A DNA stretch of 12,291 nt, taken from positions 1-12,291 of the forward strand of contig CALTZU010000102.1 in assembly GCA_943913835.1 (NCBI GenBank). The letters are read 5' to 3'. The DNA comes from an uncultured Rheinheimera sp. Lineage in GTDB: Bacteria; Pseudomonadota; Gammaproteobacteria; Enterobacterales; Alteromonadaceae. The notes under the pieces are model-generated. The model was not told the DNA's origin, did not search any database, and worked only from the letters and a program-made list of their open reading frames with translations. The stretch's first letter is position 1. The number at the start of each line of letters is the position of its first letter. Of this stretch, positions 7,104 through 12,291 are shown one piece after another. A program made the translations under genes and the position numbers.

Positions 7104-7118
7104 GTGCCATTTTGGCAC
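7104..7118. promoter_or_regulatory. Palindromic operator 2 of the toxin-antitoxin module
   Basis: GTGCCA-TTT-TGGCAC is the same 6-3-6 palindrome as at 7047-7061, differing only in one spacer base. It covers about +2 to +17 of the predicted transcript and abuts the ribosome binding site GGAGG (7119-7123). A further TGCCA half-site at 7097-7101 precedes it, which may allow cooperative loading of ribbon-helix-helix dimers. Confidence 0.8.
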
Positions 7119-7132
7119 GGAGGAAATAAATT

Positions 7133-7405
7133 ATGACGACTACACTACCTCGAATTACGGCTCGGGTTGATGCTGAAACGCAAAACTTGCTATCTCAGGC
7201 TGCAGCCATCACTGGGGTTTCTAGCATCAATTCTTTTGTACTCAGCGCGGCGGTTGAGAAAGCTAAACAAATCATTGAGCGTGAGCAAGCGCTGAAGCTT
7301 TCTCAACGTGACGCCATGTTGTTGATGGACGCTCTTGATAATCCGGCGACTGTACATCCTAGTCTGGCTGCAGCTTTTGCACGTTCTGAAGGCAAAGTTC
7401 AATAA
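7133..7405 (+). CDS. tacA: DUF1778 ribbon-helix-helix antitoxin (TacA family)
   Basis: This is a 90-residue protein. The N-terminal beta strand 'PRITARVDAET' and the following helices (NLLSQAAAITGVSSINSFVL, then SAAVEKAKQIIEREQ) form the DUF1778 ribbon-helix-helix DNA-binding domain. The C-terminal part 'LSQRDAMLLMDALDNPATVH' followed by PSLAAAFA is the typical toxin-neutralising tail, including the conserved 'LDNP' box. It binds and inhibits the GNAT toxin encoded next to it and, with the toxin, represses the shared promoter. The ATG at 7133 has GGAGG 9 bases upstream. The stop overlaps the toxin start by one base (TAATG), so the two are translationally coupled. The symbol follows the Salmonella TacAT pair; equivalents are called AtaR and KacA. 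The family call is firm, the exact subtype less so. Confidence 0.92.
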   Translation: MTTTLPRITARVDAETQNLLSQAAAITGVSSINSFVLSAAVEKAKQIIEREQALKLSQRDAMLLMDALDNPATVHPSLAAAFARSEGKVQ

Positions 7406-7899
7406 TGCAAACTGTATTGCTGGATAAATCGAAGCACGATAGGAATCGATTTAACTGCGGTATTGAAGCGTTAAATAACTACTTAAAAGTTATGGCCAGT
7501 CAGCAAAGTAAAAAAGACAATACCCGTACTTTTGTGCTTGAAGATAAAGCCAATCCTCAACACATTGTTGGTTTTTATACTCTGACCATGACTCCGATCG
7601 ATATACAAAGCCTTCCGGCATCGCTGCAGAAAAAACATCAGTCTTCAACATCGGGTGGGCTGATCGCACGACTAGCAGTGGATGAGCGATACAAAGGTCA
7701 GAAAATAGGCGAATGGCTGCTTGTCGATGCTCTTAAAAAACTACTGCAAGCCCGTGATGCAGTAGGTTTTCCGGTGGTTATAGTGGATGCAAAAGATGGC
7801 GCAAAAGGTTTTTATCAAAAATATGGCTTTCGCTGTTTTGAAGATAATGGACACAAACTCTTTATCACCATAGCTGATGTAAGGGCCAGCTTTGGCTAA
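7405..7899 (+). CDS. tacT: GNAT-family toxin, tRNA-acetylating (TacT family)
   Basis: This is a 164-residue GNAT acetyltransferase of the usual toxin length. It opens with the family signature 'DRNRFNCGIEALNNYLKVMA' (residues 12-31). The acetyl-CoA binding region is 'ARLAVDERYKGQKIGEWLL' (88-106), with the R/Q-x-x-G-x-G/A loop at RYKGQKIG. Near the C-terminus 'FYQKYGF' carries Tyr140, the position of the catalytic tyrosine known in Salmonella TacT. Toxins of this family acetylate the amino group of aminoacyl-tRNA and stop translation until neutralised. Nothing suggests inactivation: the frame is intact and both motifs are present. The start ATG at 7405 shares one base with the antitoxin stop. 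It converges with arsJ, with a 17-bp gap between the two stop codons. Confidence 0.92.
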   Translation: MQTVLLDKSKHDRNRFNCGIEALNNYLKVMASQQSKKDNTRTFVLEDKANPQHIVGFYTLTMTPIDIQSLPASLQKKHQSSTSGGLIARLAVDERYKGQKIGEWLLVDALKKLLQARDAVGFPVVIVDAKDGAKGFYQKYGFRCFEDNGHKLFITIADVRASFG

Positions 7900-7916
7900 A
7901 TGAGATCTTTGTTTTT

Positions 7917-9116
7917 CTATTCGGTTTTCGCCTTAGGCAAAAAGCAGGACAACAGCACAGTCGCCAGAATAAAAGCGCTGGACCAATACAGGCAGGCCTC
8001 CAGGCCTTGGGTTTGATATAAATAACCAGACAACAGCGTGCCAATTAAGCGACCCATGGCGTTGGCCATATAATAAAAACCGACGTCCAGCGATACCCCA
8101 TCGGCTTTGGCGTAGCTTACAATCAAATAGCTGTGCAAGGACGAATTCACCGCAAAAACAGCGCCGAATAATAGCAGCACTGACACTAACAAAGTTTCAG
8201 TCGGGAAGGGCAGAGGCAAGAGTTTGGCCAATAGCGCTGGGATCAGACAAAGGGCAGAAGCCCAGCCAACCGCAGCCCAACGCCCCGGTACTTTGCCGGA
8301 CCTTTTGCCTGTAATGAAAGGTGCCAAACTTTGCACCAGACCATAACCAATGATCCACAATGCCAGAAAAGTGCCTATGGCCTGTTGGCTCCAGGCCAGT
8401 TGTTGAGCTAAAAACAGCGGTAGTGCGATAACAAACCATAAGTCGCGCGCACCAAATAAAAATAAACGCGCAGCCGATAACAAGTTAATAGGGCCACTTT
8501 TCGATAGCATGTCTTTAAACCTGGGTTTAAAACTACTTTTGCCTAAGTCTTTTTTCAGCAAGACTAAGCTTAGTAACCACACCAGAGCCAAAGCGCCAGC
8601 CATGGCTGCCACAGCACCCTGAAAGCCGATTTGAGTCAGTAAAAAACCACCGATAAAAAAGCCAACCCCTTTTAATGCATTTTTCGAACCTGTCAGTATC
8701 GCTATCCATTGGTAAAGTTTGCTTTGTGAATCCTGCGGTACCAACAATTTAATCGAGCTTTTAGCGCTCATTTTATTCAAATCTTTAGCAACACCAGACA
8801 AAGCCTGAGCCGCCATCACCCAGGGTACGATAAGCCATTCTGCTGGCACCAATAACATCGACAGCGCTGCTATTTGTAAAAACAGCCCGATATTCATGGT
8901 TTTATTCAAACCAATACGAGCGCCCAGCCAGCCACCAAACAAGTTAGTAATCACGCCAAATAGCTCGTAAAACACAAATAACGAGGCGATTTCCAAAGGG
9001 CTGTAGCCGAGTTTATAAAAATGCAGCAGCACCAACATACGCAAAGCACCGTCGGTCAGGGTAAAAGCCCAGTAGTTGCCAGTGACAACTAAGTATTGTT
9101 TGAGTGCTGCTGTCAT
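7917..9116 (-). CDS. arsJ: Organoarsenical efflux MFS transporter ArsJ
   Basis: This is a 399-residue major facilitator with about 12 hydrophobic segments. The N-terminus 'KQYLVVTGNYWAFTLTDGAL' followed by RMLVLLHFYKLGYSPLEIA is characteristic of ArsJ. An MFS motif-A-like loop follows at 61-72 (GGWLGARIGLNK), and a conserved 'QALSGVAKDLNKMSAKSSIK' loop also marks the family. ArsJ exports 1-arseno-3-phosphoglycerate, which then breaks down to arsenate outside the cytoplasm; this is established for the family. Its partner enzyme, an arsenate-using GAPDH, is the next gene upstream. The ATG at 9116 has an exceptionally strong AGGAGGAG site in the 13-bp intergenic gap. The middle loop (LLKKDLGKSSFKPRFKDML) is the usual long cytoplasmic loop between helices 6 and 7. 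Confidence 0.95.
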   Translation of the reverse strand: MTAALKQYLVVTGNYWAFTLTDGALRMLVLLHFYKLGYSPLEIASLFVFYELFGVITNLFGGWLGARIGLNKTMNIGLFLQIAALSMLLVPAEWLIVPWVMAAQALSGVAKDLNKMSAKSSIKLLVPQDSQSKLYQWIAILTGSKNALKGVGFFIGGFLLTQIGFQGAVAAMAGALALVWLLSLVLLKKDLGKSSFKPRFKDMLSKSGPINLLSAARLFLFGARDLWFVIALPLFLAQQLAWSQQAIGTFLALWIIGYGLVQSLAPFITGKRSGKVPGRWAAVGWASALCLIPALLAKLLPLPFPTETLLVSVLLLFGAVFAVNSSLHSYLIVSYAKADGVSLDVGFYYMANAMGRLIGTLLSGYLYQTQGLEACLYWSSAFILATVLLSCFLPKAKTE

Positions 9117-9129
9117 TTAACTCCTCCTG

Positions 9130-10134
9130 CTATATAGACCCGACTAACCTGGCTAACTCCACTGTACGGTTGGCATAACCCCATTCGTTATCGTACCAGG
9201 CGTAAATTTTCACTTGGGTGCCGTTCACCACCATAGTCGACAAGGCATCGATAATGCTGGATCGTGGGTCGGTTTTATAATCGACAGACACCAAAGGCCG
9301 CTCTTCATAACCCAGAATATCTTTCAGTTCCTGCTCTGAAGCAGCTTTTAAGAAAGCGTTGACTTCCTCAGCCGTGGTGGCACGTTCTACTTCAAATACG
9401 CAGTCGGTTAAGGACGCATTCGCCAGCGGCACCCGTACTGCATGGCCATTTAACCGGCCTTTGAGTTCAGGGAATATTTCGGTAATAGCATTGGCAGAGC
9501 CTGTAGTGGTTGGTATTAAGCTACTGCCACAAGCCCGTGCACGGCGTAAGTCCTGATGCGGAGTGTCCAGAATAGACTGGGTATTGGTTAAATCATGAAT
9601 CGTAGTAATAGAGCCATGTTTAATGCCGAGCTTTTCGTGGATAACTTTGACCACGGGCGCCAGGCAGTTGGTGGTGCAGCTGGCTGCAGTGACTATCTTA
9701 TGTTTTGCTGCATCAAACAGCTGATGATTCACCCCCATCACCACGTTTAACACACCAGCTTCTTTCACTGGCGCGCTGACCACTACACGTTTTACGCCCT
9801 GATCTAAATAGGCCTGCAGCTGCGCTGTGCTTTTCATTTTGCCAGAGCATTCAATCACCAGATCACAACCAGACCAGTCGGTATCGTTGATGCTTTTGTT
9901 GTGCGTCACCGCAATACGCTGGCCTTTGATAACCACTGTATTGCCTTCAGCTTCAGCCTGATAATTCCAGCGGCCGTGCACAGAGTCGAAATTCAGTAAA
10001 TGGGCAAAAGTAGCTGCATCGCCAGCCAGGTCGTTGATTTGCACAAACTCAAATTCTGGCCAGTCGAACGAAGCTCGTAATGCTAAACGGCCGATACGGC
10101 CGAAGCCGTTGATACCCACTTTAATTTTTTGCAT
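9130..10134 (-). CDS. gap: ArsJ-associated glyceraldehyde-3-phosphate dehydrogenase
   Basis: This is a 334-residue, complete GAPDH. The NAD-binding Rossmann motif is GINGFGRIGR (7-16) with 'INDL' (33-36) at the end of the second strand. The catalytic cysteine is Cys153 in 'ASCTTNC', and the paired histidine is His180 in 'TTIHDLTNTQ'. 'WYDNEWGYANR' near the C-terminus is also diagnostic. Beside arsJ its job is to use arsenate in place of phosphate and form 1-arseno-3-phosphoglycerate, the substrate for ArsJ. It is thus a dedicated copy rather than the glycolytic enzyme, an inference from gene context. The ATG at 10134 has AAGG at 6 bases. It lies 31 bp downstream of arsR and 13 bp before arsJ. 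Confidence 0.95.
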   Translation of the reverse strand: MQKIKVGINGFGRIGRLALRASFDWPEFEFVQINDLAGDAATFAHLLNFDSVHGRWNYQAEAEGNTVVIKGQRIAVTHNKSINDTDWSGCDLVIECSGKMKSTAQLQAYLDQGVKRVVVSAPVKEAGVLNVVMGVNHQLFDAAKHKIVTAASCTTNCLAPVVKVIHEKLGIKHGSITTIHDLTNTQSILDTPHQDLRRARACGSSLIPTTTGSANAITEIFPELKGRLNGHAVRVPLANASLTDCVFEVERATTAEEVNAFLKAASEQELKDILGYEERPLVSVDYKTDPRSSIIDALSTMVVNGTQVKIYAWYDNEWGYANRTVELARLVGSI

Positions 10135-10165
10135 AAAAACCTTTTAAAACAAAGTAATGAAACAC

Positions 10166-10516
10166 TTAACAGCAACCTTTTTGCCGTTCTGGTCTGTCGC
10201 CCATCTGGCACAATTGCTGTTGGTTTAACTCCAGCCAGCCAGAATTCGAAGCGCTTGTCTGTTGCAGACACAACAGAGCCCACTGCGGTAATTCAGGATT
10301 TAAGCGGTAATAAACCCATAAGCCTTGTTTGCGGTCGAGCAAAATACCATCGCGGCGCAGCTGAGCTAAATGGCGGGAAATTTTCGGCTGACTATCAGCA
10401 AGTGCAGCCACCAGTTCACAAACACAAAGCTCTTGCTCCTGCTGAATAAGCAGCAAACTGCGCAGTCGGGTTTCATCCGACAGGGCTTTAAAAAAGGTGA
10501 TAGGGTTGAGTTGCAT
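10166..10516 (-). CDS. arsR: ArsR/SmtB family arsenic-responsive repressor
   Basis: This 116-residue winged-helix repressor carries the arsenite-sensing site 'QELCVCELVAAL', with Cys31 and Cys33 corresponding to the Cys32/Cys34 pair of the classical R773 ArsR. The third cysteine position (37 in R773) is not a cysteine here. The DNA-recognition helix is 'SQPKISRHLAQLRRDGILLD', and the wing is 'RKQGLWVYYRLNP'. A vicinal Cys-Cys ends the protein (KGCC). It would repress arsR-gap-arsJ until As(III) or a related arsenical binds. The start is uncertain: ATG at 10516 is preceded in frame by TTG at 10522 and a stop codon (TAA) just before that, so only these two starts are possible. Neither has a recognisable Shine-Dalgarno. 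The ATG is preferred. Confidence 0.92.
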   Translation of the reverse strand: MQLNPITFFKALSDETRLRSLLLIQQEQELCVCELVAALADSQPKISRHLAQLRRDGILLDRKQGLWVYYRLNPELPQWALLCLQQTSASNSGWLELNQQQLCQMGDRPERQKGCC

Positions 10517-10527
10517 AGGCAATTACG

Positions 10528-10551
10528 CTACATATGGAAAATCATATGTAG
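10528..10551. promoter_or_regulatory. Perfect inverted-repeat site upstream of arsR, likely ArsR operator
   Basis: CTACATATG, a 6-bp spacer (GAAAAT) and CATATGTAG form a perfect 9-bp inverted repeat directly ahead of the arsR start. ArsR repressors bind imperfect 12-2-12-type or similar AT-rich palindromes at their own promoters, so this is the natural candidate. A -10-like TATGAT on the minus strand lies inside it (plus-strand 10541-10546). Confidence 0.8.
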
Positions 10552-10555
10552 TAGT

Positions 10556-10577
10556 CTATATGTGTTTTTCCGTATGT
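10556..10577 (-). promoter_or_regulatory. Second, degenerate copy of the arsR operator
   Basis: On the minus strand this reads ACATACGGAAAAACACATATAG without the last two bases counted separately; it matches 18 of 22 positions with the sequence at 10530-10551 read on the plus strand. The two copies are separated by only four bases. Because the first copy is a palindrome, the second may be a weaker site for another ArsR dimer. The function is an inference from similarity and position. Confidence 0.6.
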
Positions 10578-10696
10578 AAATCCAAAAGTTTTAGTTTTTA
10601 CTGATCTATATTGTTTTCAAAGGCGTTTTTATTTTACTAAACAGATTTTAATGGCAAAAAACCTTTAATTATTTGAGAGTAGTTCTTGTTTGTGGC
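10578..10696. other. AT-rich spacer between the arsR operators and the ERIC-like element
   Basis: About 119 bases rich in A/T runs. Short open frames here have no Shine-Dalgarno or recognisable protein content. It probably holds the upstream promoter elements of arsR (minus strand) and possibly of the iron operon (plus strand). I found no clear Fur box in it, although iron-uptake operons usually carry one. Confidence 0.5.
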
Positions 10697-10823
10697 TATA
10701 CCCAGGTAATTGATGTTGCAGCAAGGCGACAAGAGCGTGAACCCCCTGTAGCTTGACCAACCTATGTGATTGGGGCGAAATGGCGCGGTCAACAAAGCTG
10801 CAGTTTCAAGTACTACGGGTATA
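10697..10823 (+). repeat. ERIC-like (IRU) intergenic repeat, full length 127 bp
   Basis: The element begins TATACCC (10697) and ends GGGTATA (10823), 127 bp in total, which is the standard ERIC length. The ends form imperfect terminal inverted repeats: TATACCC..TTG..TGCAGC on the left pairs with GCTGCA..CAA..GGGTATA on the right. The centre holds ERIC-core-like GTGAAcCCCC..AGCTT and GTGAtTGGGG segments, the regions matched by the classical ERIC primers. Such elements are non-coding, transposed in trans into TA targets, and occur in transcribed intergenic regions of Enterobacteriaceae and Vibrionaceae, with relatives in other marine gammaproteobacteria. It can fold into a long hairpin when transcribed. 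It ends 39 bp before the fbpA start. Confidence 0.85.
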
Positions 10824-10827
10824 TACT
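10822..10827 (+). promoter_or_regulatory. Possible -10 hexamer of the iron operon formed at the ERIC boundary
   Basis: TATACT (five of six consensus) straddles the right end of the ERIC-like element: its first two bases belong to the repeat and the rest to the flank. It would give a leader of about 30 nt with the GGAG at 10853-10856. No good -35 lies 16-18 bp upstream, so this is tentative, and the true promoter could instead lie left of the element. Confidence 0.35.
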
Positions 10828-10862
10828 GCGGCAACTTTCAGTGAACCCCAATGGAGTATCCG

Positions 10863-11870
10863 ATGAAATTCTGGCAAAAATCTTTAGTCGCTGCGGCCTT
10901 AACTGTTGCCACTTTGGCCCAGGCTGCAGAAGTGAATGTGTATTCTGGTCGTCAGGAAGAGCTGATCAAACCTATGCTGGATCAGTTCAGCAAGGACACT
11001 GGGATTAAAGTGAATCTGATCACAGGCAAGCCGGATGAGCTAATCAGCCGTATGCAAAGTGAAGGGCGCAATAGCCCTGCTGATGTGTTAATCAGCACAG
11101 ACGTCGGCCGTTTATATCGCGCTGAAGTGCAGGGGTTATTACAGCCTGTGGATTCAAAAGTGCTGACCGATGCTATCCCTGCGCATTTAAGGGATCCAAA
11201 ACAGCAGTGGTTTGGTTTAACCAAACGCGCCCGTCCTATCATGTATGTGCCGGGTAAAGTCAAACCAGAGCAGTTAAGCAGTATCGAAGATTTGGCTGAC
11301 CCAAAATGGAAAGGCAAAATCTGTGTCCGTTCGTCCGACAATATTTATAACCAGTCGATGGTGGCGGCTTTAATAGCTCAGTTGGGTGAAGAAAAAACTC
11401 AGGCCTGGGCCAATGGCTTTGTGAAAAACTTTGCGCAGCCGCCAAAAGGCGGTGACCGCGACCAAATCAAAGCGGCGGCTGCCGGTGTTTGTGATATCGC
11501 CATAGCGAACACTTATTACTTAGGCGGAATGTTTGATGATGCAGGCGACAAAGCTGCAGCAGAAGCAGTGAAAGTATTCTGGCCAAATCAGCAGGACCGT
11601 GGCGCTCATATCAATATCTCTGGTGCTGGTGTTGCCAAATATGCACCGAACAAAGCTGAAGCGGTCAAGTTGTTGGAATATATGGTGAAACCTGAAAGCC
11701 AAAGCTGGTACGCTGTGACTAATCATGAATATCCTGTTGTAGCTGATGTAAAGTGGAGCCAACGCCTTGAATCTTTTGGGAAATTCAAAGCGGAGCAGCT
11801 ACAGTTATCGACTTTAGGTGAATTAAACGCTAAAGCGATACAAGTGATGGACAAAGCGGGCTGGAAGTAA
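10863..11870 (+). CDS. fbpA: Periplasmic Fe(3+) ABC transporter substrate-binding protein
   Basis: This is a 335-residue binding protein. A cleavable signal peptide (MKFWQKSLVAAALTVATLAQA) ends at AQA, and the mature protein begins AEVNVYSGRQEEL, the typical start of the FbpA/FutA/AfuA ferric-binding family. The iron-coordinating tyrosine pair is present as 'IANTYYLGGM' (Tyr218-Tyr219), with an additional tyrosine in VYSGR (27). 'TDVGRLYRAEVQGLLQPV' and 'DPKWKGKICVRSSD' are further family blocks. It captures ferric iron in the periplasm and hands it to the permease encoded just downstream. An in-frame ATG at 10851 would add four residues, but it overlaps the GGAG Shine-Dalgarno that serves the ATG at 10863, so the latter is the start. 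The gene is intact. Confidence 0.93.
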   Translation: MKFWQKSLVAAALTVATLAQAAEVNVYSGRQEELIKPMLDQFSKDTGIKVNLITGKPDELISRMQSEGRNSPADVLISTDVGRLYRAEVQGLLQPVDSKVLTDAIPAHLRDPKQQWFGLTKRARPIMYVPGKVKPEQLSSIEDLADPKWKGKICVRSSDNIYNQSMVAALIAQLGEEKTQAWANGFVKNFAQPPKGGDRDQIKAAAAGVCDIAIANTYYLGGMFDDAGDKAAAEAVKVFWPNQQDRGAHINISGAGVAKYAPNKAEAVKLLEYMVKPESQSWYAVTNHEYPVVADVKWSQRLESFGKFKAEQLQLSTLGELNAKAIQVMDKAGWK

Positions 11871-11914
11871 TTCCCCTGCGTACTTGAAGCCGCAGTTTTG
11901 TTGATCGGATAAGC

Positions 11915-11935
11915 GGGCGACCATAAAGGTCGCCC
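11915..11935 (+). terminator. Intercistronic hairpin between the iron-binding protein and permease genes
   Basis: GGGCGACC - ATAAA - GGTCGCCC is a perfect 8-bp GC-rich stem with a five-base loop, 44 bases after the fbpA stop. No U-run follows immediately (a T-run appears only near 11957-11963), so it is not a full intrinsic terminator. In binding-protein-dependent operons such hairpins commonly stabilise the upstream message or give partial termination, so that more binding protein than permease is made. That role is inferred here. Confidence 0.65.
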
Positions 11936-11980
11936 CTATGTTCTTAATGATGCGAGTTTTTTTAGAAGGACACTCCTCGT

Positions 11981-12291
11981 TTGACCAGCCCGTTGTTTAG
12001 CCGGACTATCACTGTGGTTGCTTTGCTACTGGCCATGCCTGTGTTGGTGGTGCTTGGCTCTTTACTGACACCTCAGCCTGAATTATGGGCGCATCTGCTG
12101 GAGACTGTGCTGGCCGATTATGTCACTAGTTCTTTGGTATTGGCTTTGGGTGTGGGAGTGTTAAGTGCGTCCATTGGCACTTTAATGGCCTGGACTGTGG
12201 CGCGTTATCAGTTTGTTGGCAGAACACTAGTGCAGTGGTTGTTGTTGCTGCCTATGGCTATTCCGGCCTATATCATGGCCTACAGTTATAC
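11981..12291 (+). CDS. fbpB: Fe(3+) ABC transporter permease, N-terminal part (runs off the window)
   Basis: The frame starts at TTG (11981) and runs 103 codons to the window end without a stop. It begins L/M-TSPLFSRTITVVALLLAMPV, then LVVLGSLLTPQPELWAHLLETVLADYV; the first long hydrophobic segment is a transmembrane helix. The later 'LGVGVLSASIGTLMAWTVAR' and 'LLLLPMAIPAYIMAYSY' are typical of the BPD_transp_1 permeases of ferric-iron importers. An in-frame TAG at 11963-11965 lies just upstream. No ATG or GTG occurs between it and the TTG, and AAGGA at 11966-11970 sits ten bases ahead, so TTG is the supported start. It would import Fe(3+) delivered by the protein encoded just upstream; the ATPase gene must lie beyond the window if present. 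Confidence 0.9.
   Translation, partial: MTSPLFSRTITVVALLLAMPVLVVLGSLLTPQPELWAHLLETVLADYVTSSLVLALGVGVLSASIGTLMAWTVARYQFVGRTLVQWLLLLPMAIPAYIMAYSY

Noticed and set aside
7921..7940. Short GCC-TTA-GGC hairpin flanked by T and A runs at the toxin/arsJ junction, considered as a bidirectional terminator.
   Set aside because: The stem is only three to four base pairs and lies inside the arsJ coding end; neither strand has a proper U-tract after it.
10129..10449. Open frame of 106 codons on the plus strand opposite arsR and its junction with gap.
   Set aside because: It lies antisense to arsR, which has clear family motifs. The plus-strand product has no recognisable domain and no Shine-Dalgarno.
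10637..10834. 65-codon minus-strand frame across the arsR-fbpA intergenic region.
   Set aside because: Much of it is the reverse strand of the ERIC-like repeat. Such repeats often contain chance open frames, and no ribosome binding site was seen.
10578..10862. Possible Fur box for the iron operon.
   Set aside because: No stretch resembled the 19-bp GATAATGATAATCATTATC consensus well enough to report, despite AT-rich sequence.
11957..11963. T-run upstream of the permease gene, considered as the tail of an intrinsic terminator.
   Set aside because: It is more than 20 bases from the GGGCGACC hairpin, too far for intrinsic termination.

Overview
The window looks like chromosomal DNA of a free-living gammaproteobacterium. 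The low-40s to high-40s GC feel, the protein sequences and the 127-bp ERIC-like repeat point towards the Rheinheimera/Alishewanella-Shewanella-Alteromonas neighbourhood. That placement is an inference; no rRNA or marker gene is present. The window holds 16 protein genes (two cut by the window edges), no RNA genes and no CRISPR array.

Left part (1-6879): ten genes all read on the minus strand. In transcription order they are a DUF885 metallopeptidase-like exported protein, a DinB-fold protein, a glutathione S-transferase, two small unknown membrane proteins, a VOC/glyoxalase-fold protein, a beta-lactamase-fold serine hydrolase lipoprotein, an XRE-HTH protein fused to a DUF805 membrane domain, an HD-domain protein and a cut VOC protein. 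Gaps from DUF885 to the serine hydrolase are only 14-44 bp, which suggests a seven-gene transcription unit. A 94-bp gap then separates a possible second unit. Several genes start at GTG, and several are best started at an internal ATG with a good Shine-Dalgarno sequence.

Middle (6880-7899): a two-gene toxin-antitoxin module of the TacAT (DUF1778 ribbon-helix-helix / GNAT) type on the plus strand. Two near-identical palindromes (GTGCCA-3-TGGCAC) bracket a well-spaced promoter, which gives a clear picture of autoregulation.

Right-middle (7917-10577): a compact arsenate resistance operon, arsR - GAPDH - arsJ, on the minus strand. GAPDH makes 1-arseno-3-phosphoglycerate and ArsJ exports it. The arsR upstream region carries two similar 22-24 bp inverted-repeat sites. 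No arsC, arsB or acr3 is present in the window.

Right end (10578-12291): an AT-rich spacer, an ERIC-like repeat of exactly 127 bp, then a Fe(3+) ABC transporter operon on the plus strand: the periplasmic binding protein, an intercistronic hairpin and the start of the permease. The end of the ERIC-like element supplies most of a plausible -10 hexamer for the iron operon.

I see no wholly new system. The most informative points are the operator layouts of the TA module and of arsR, the ERIC-like element in the iron promoter region, and the XRE-DUF805 fusion.
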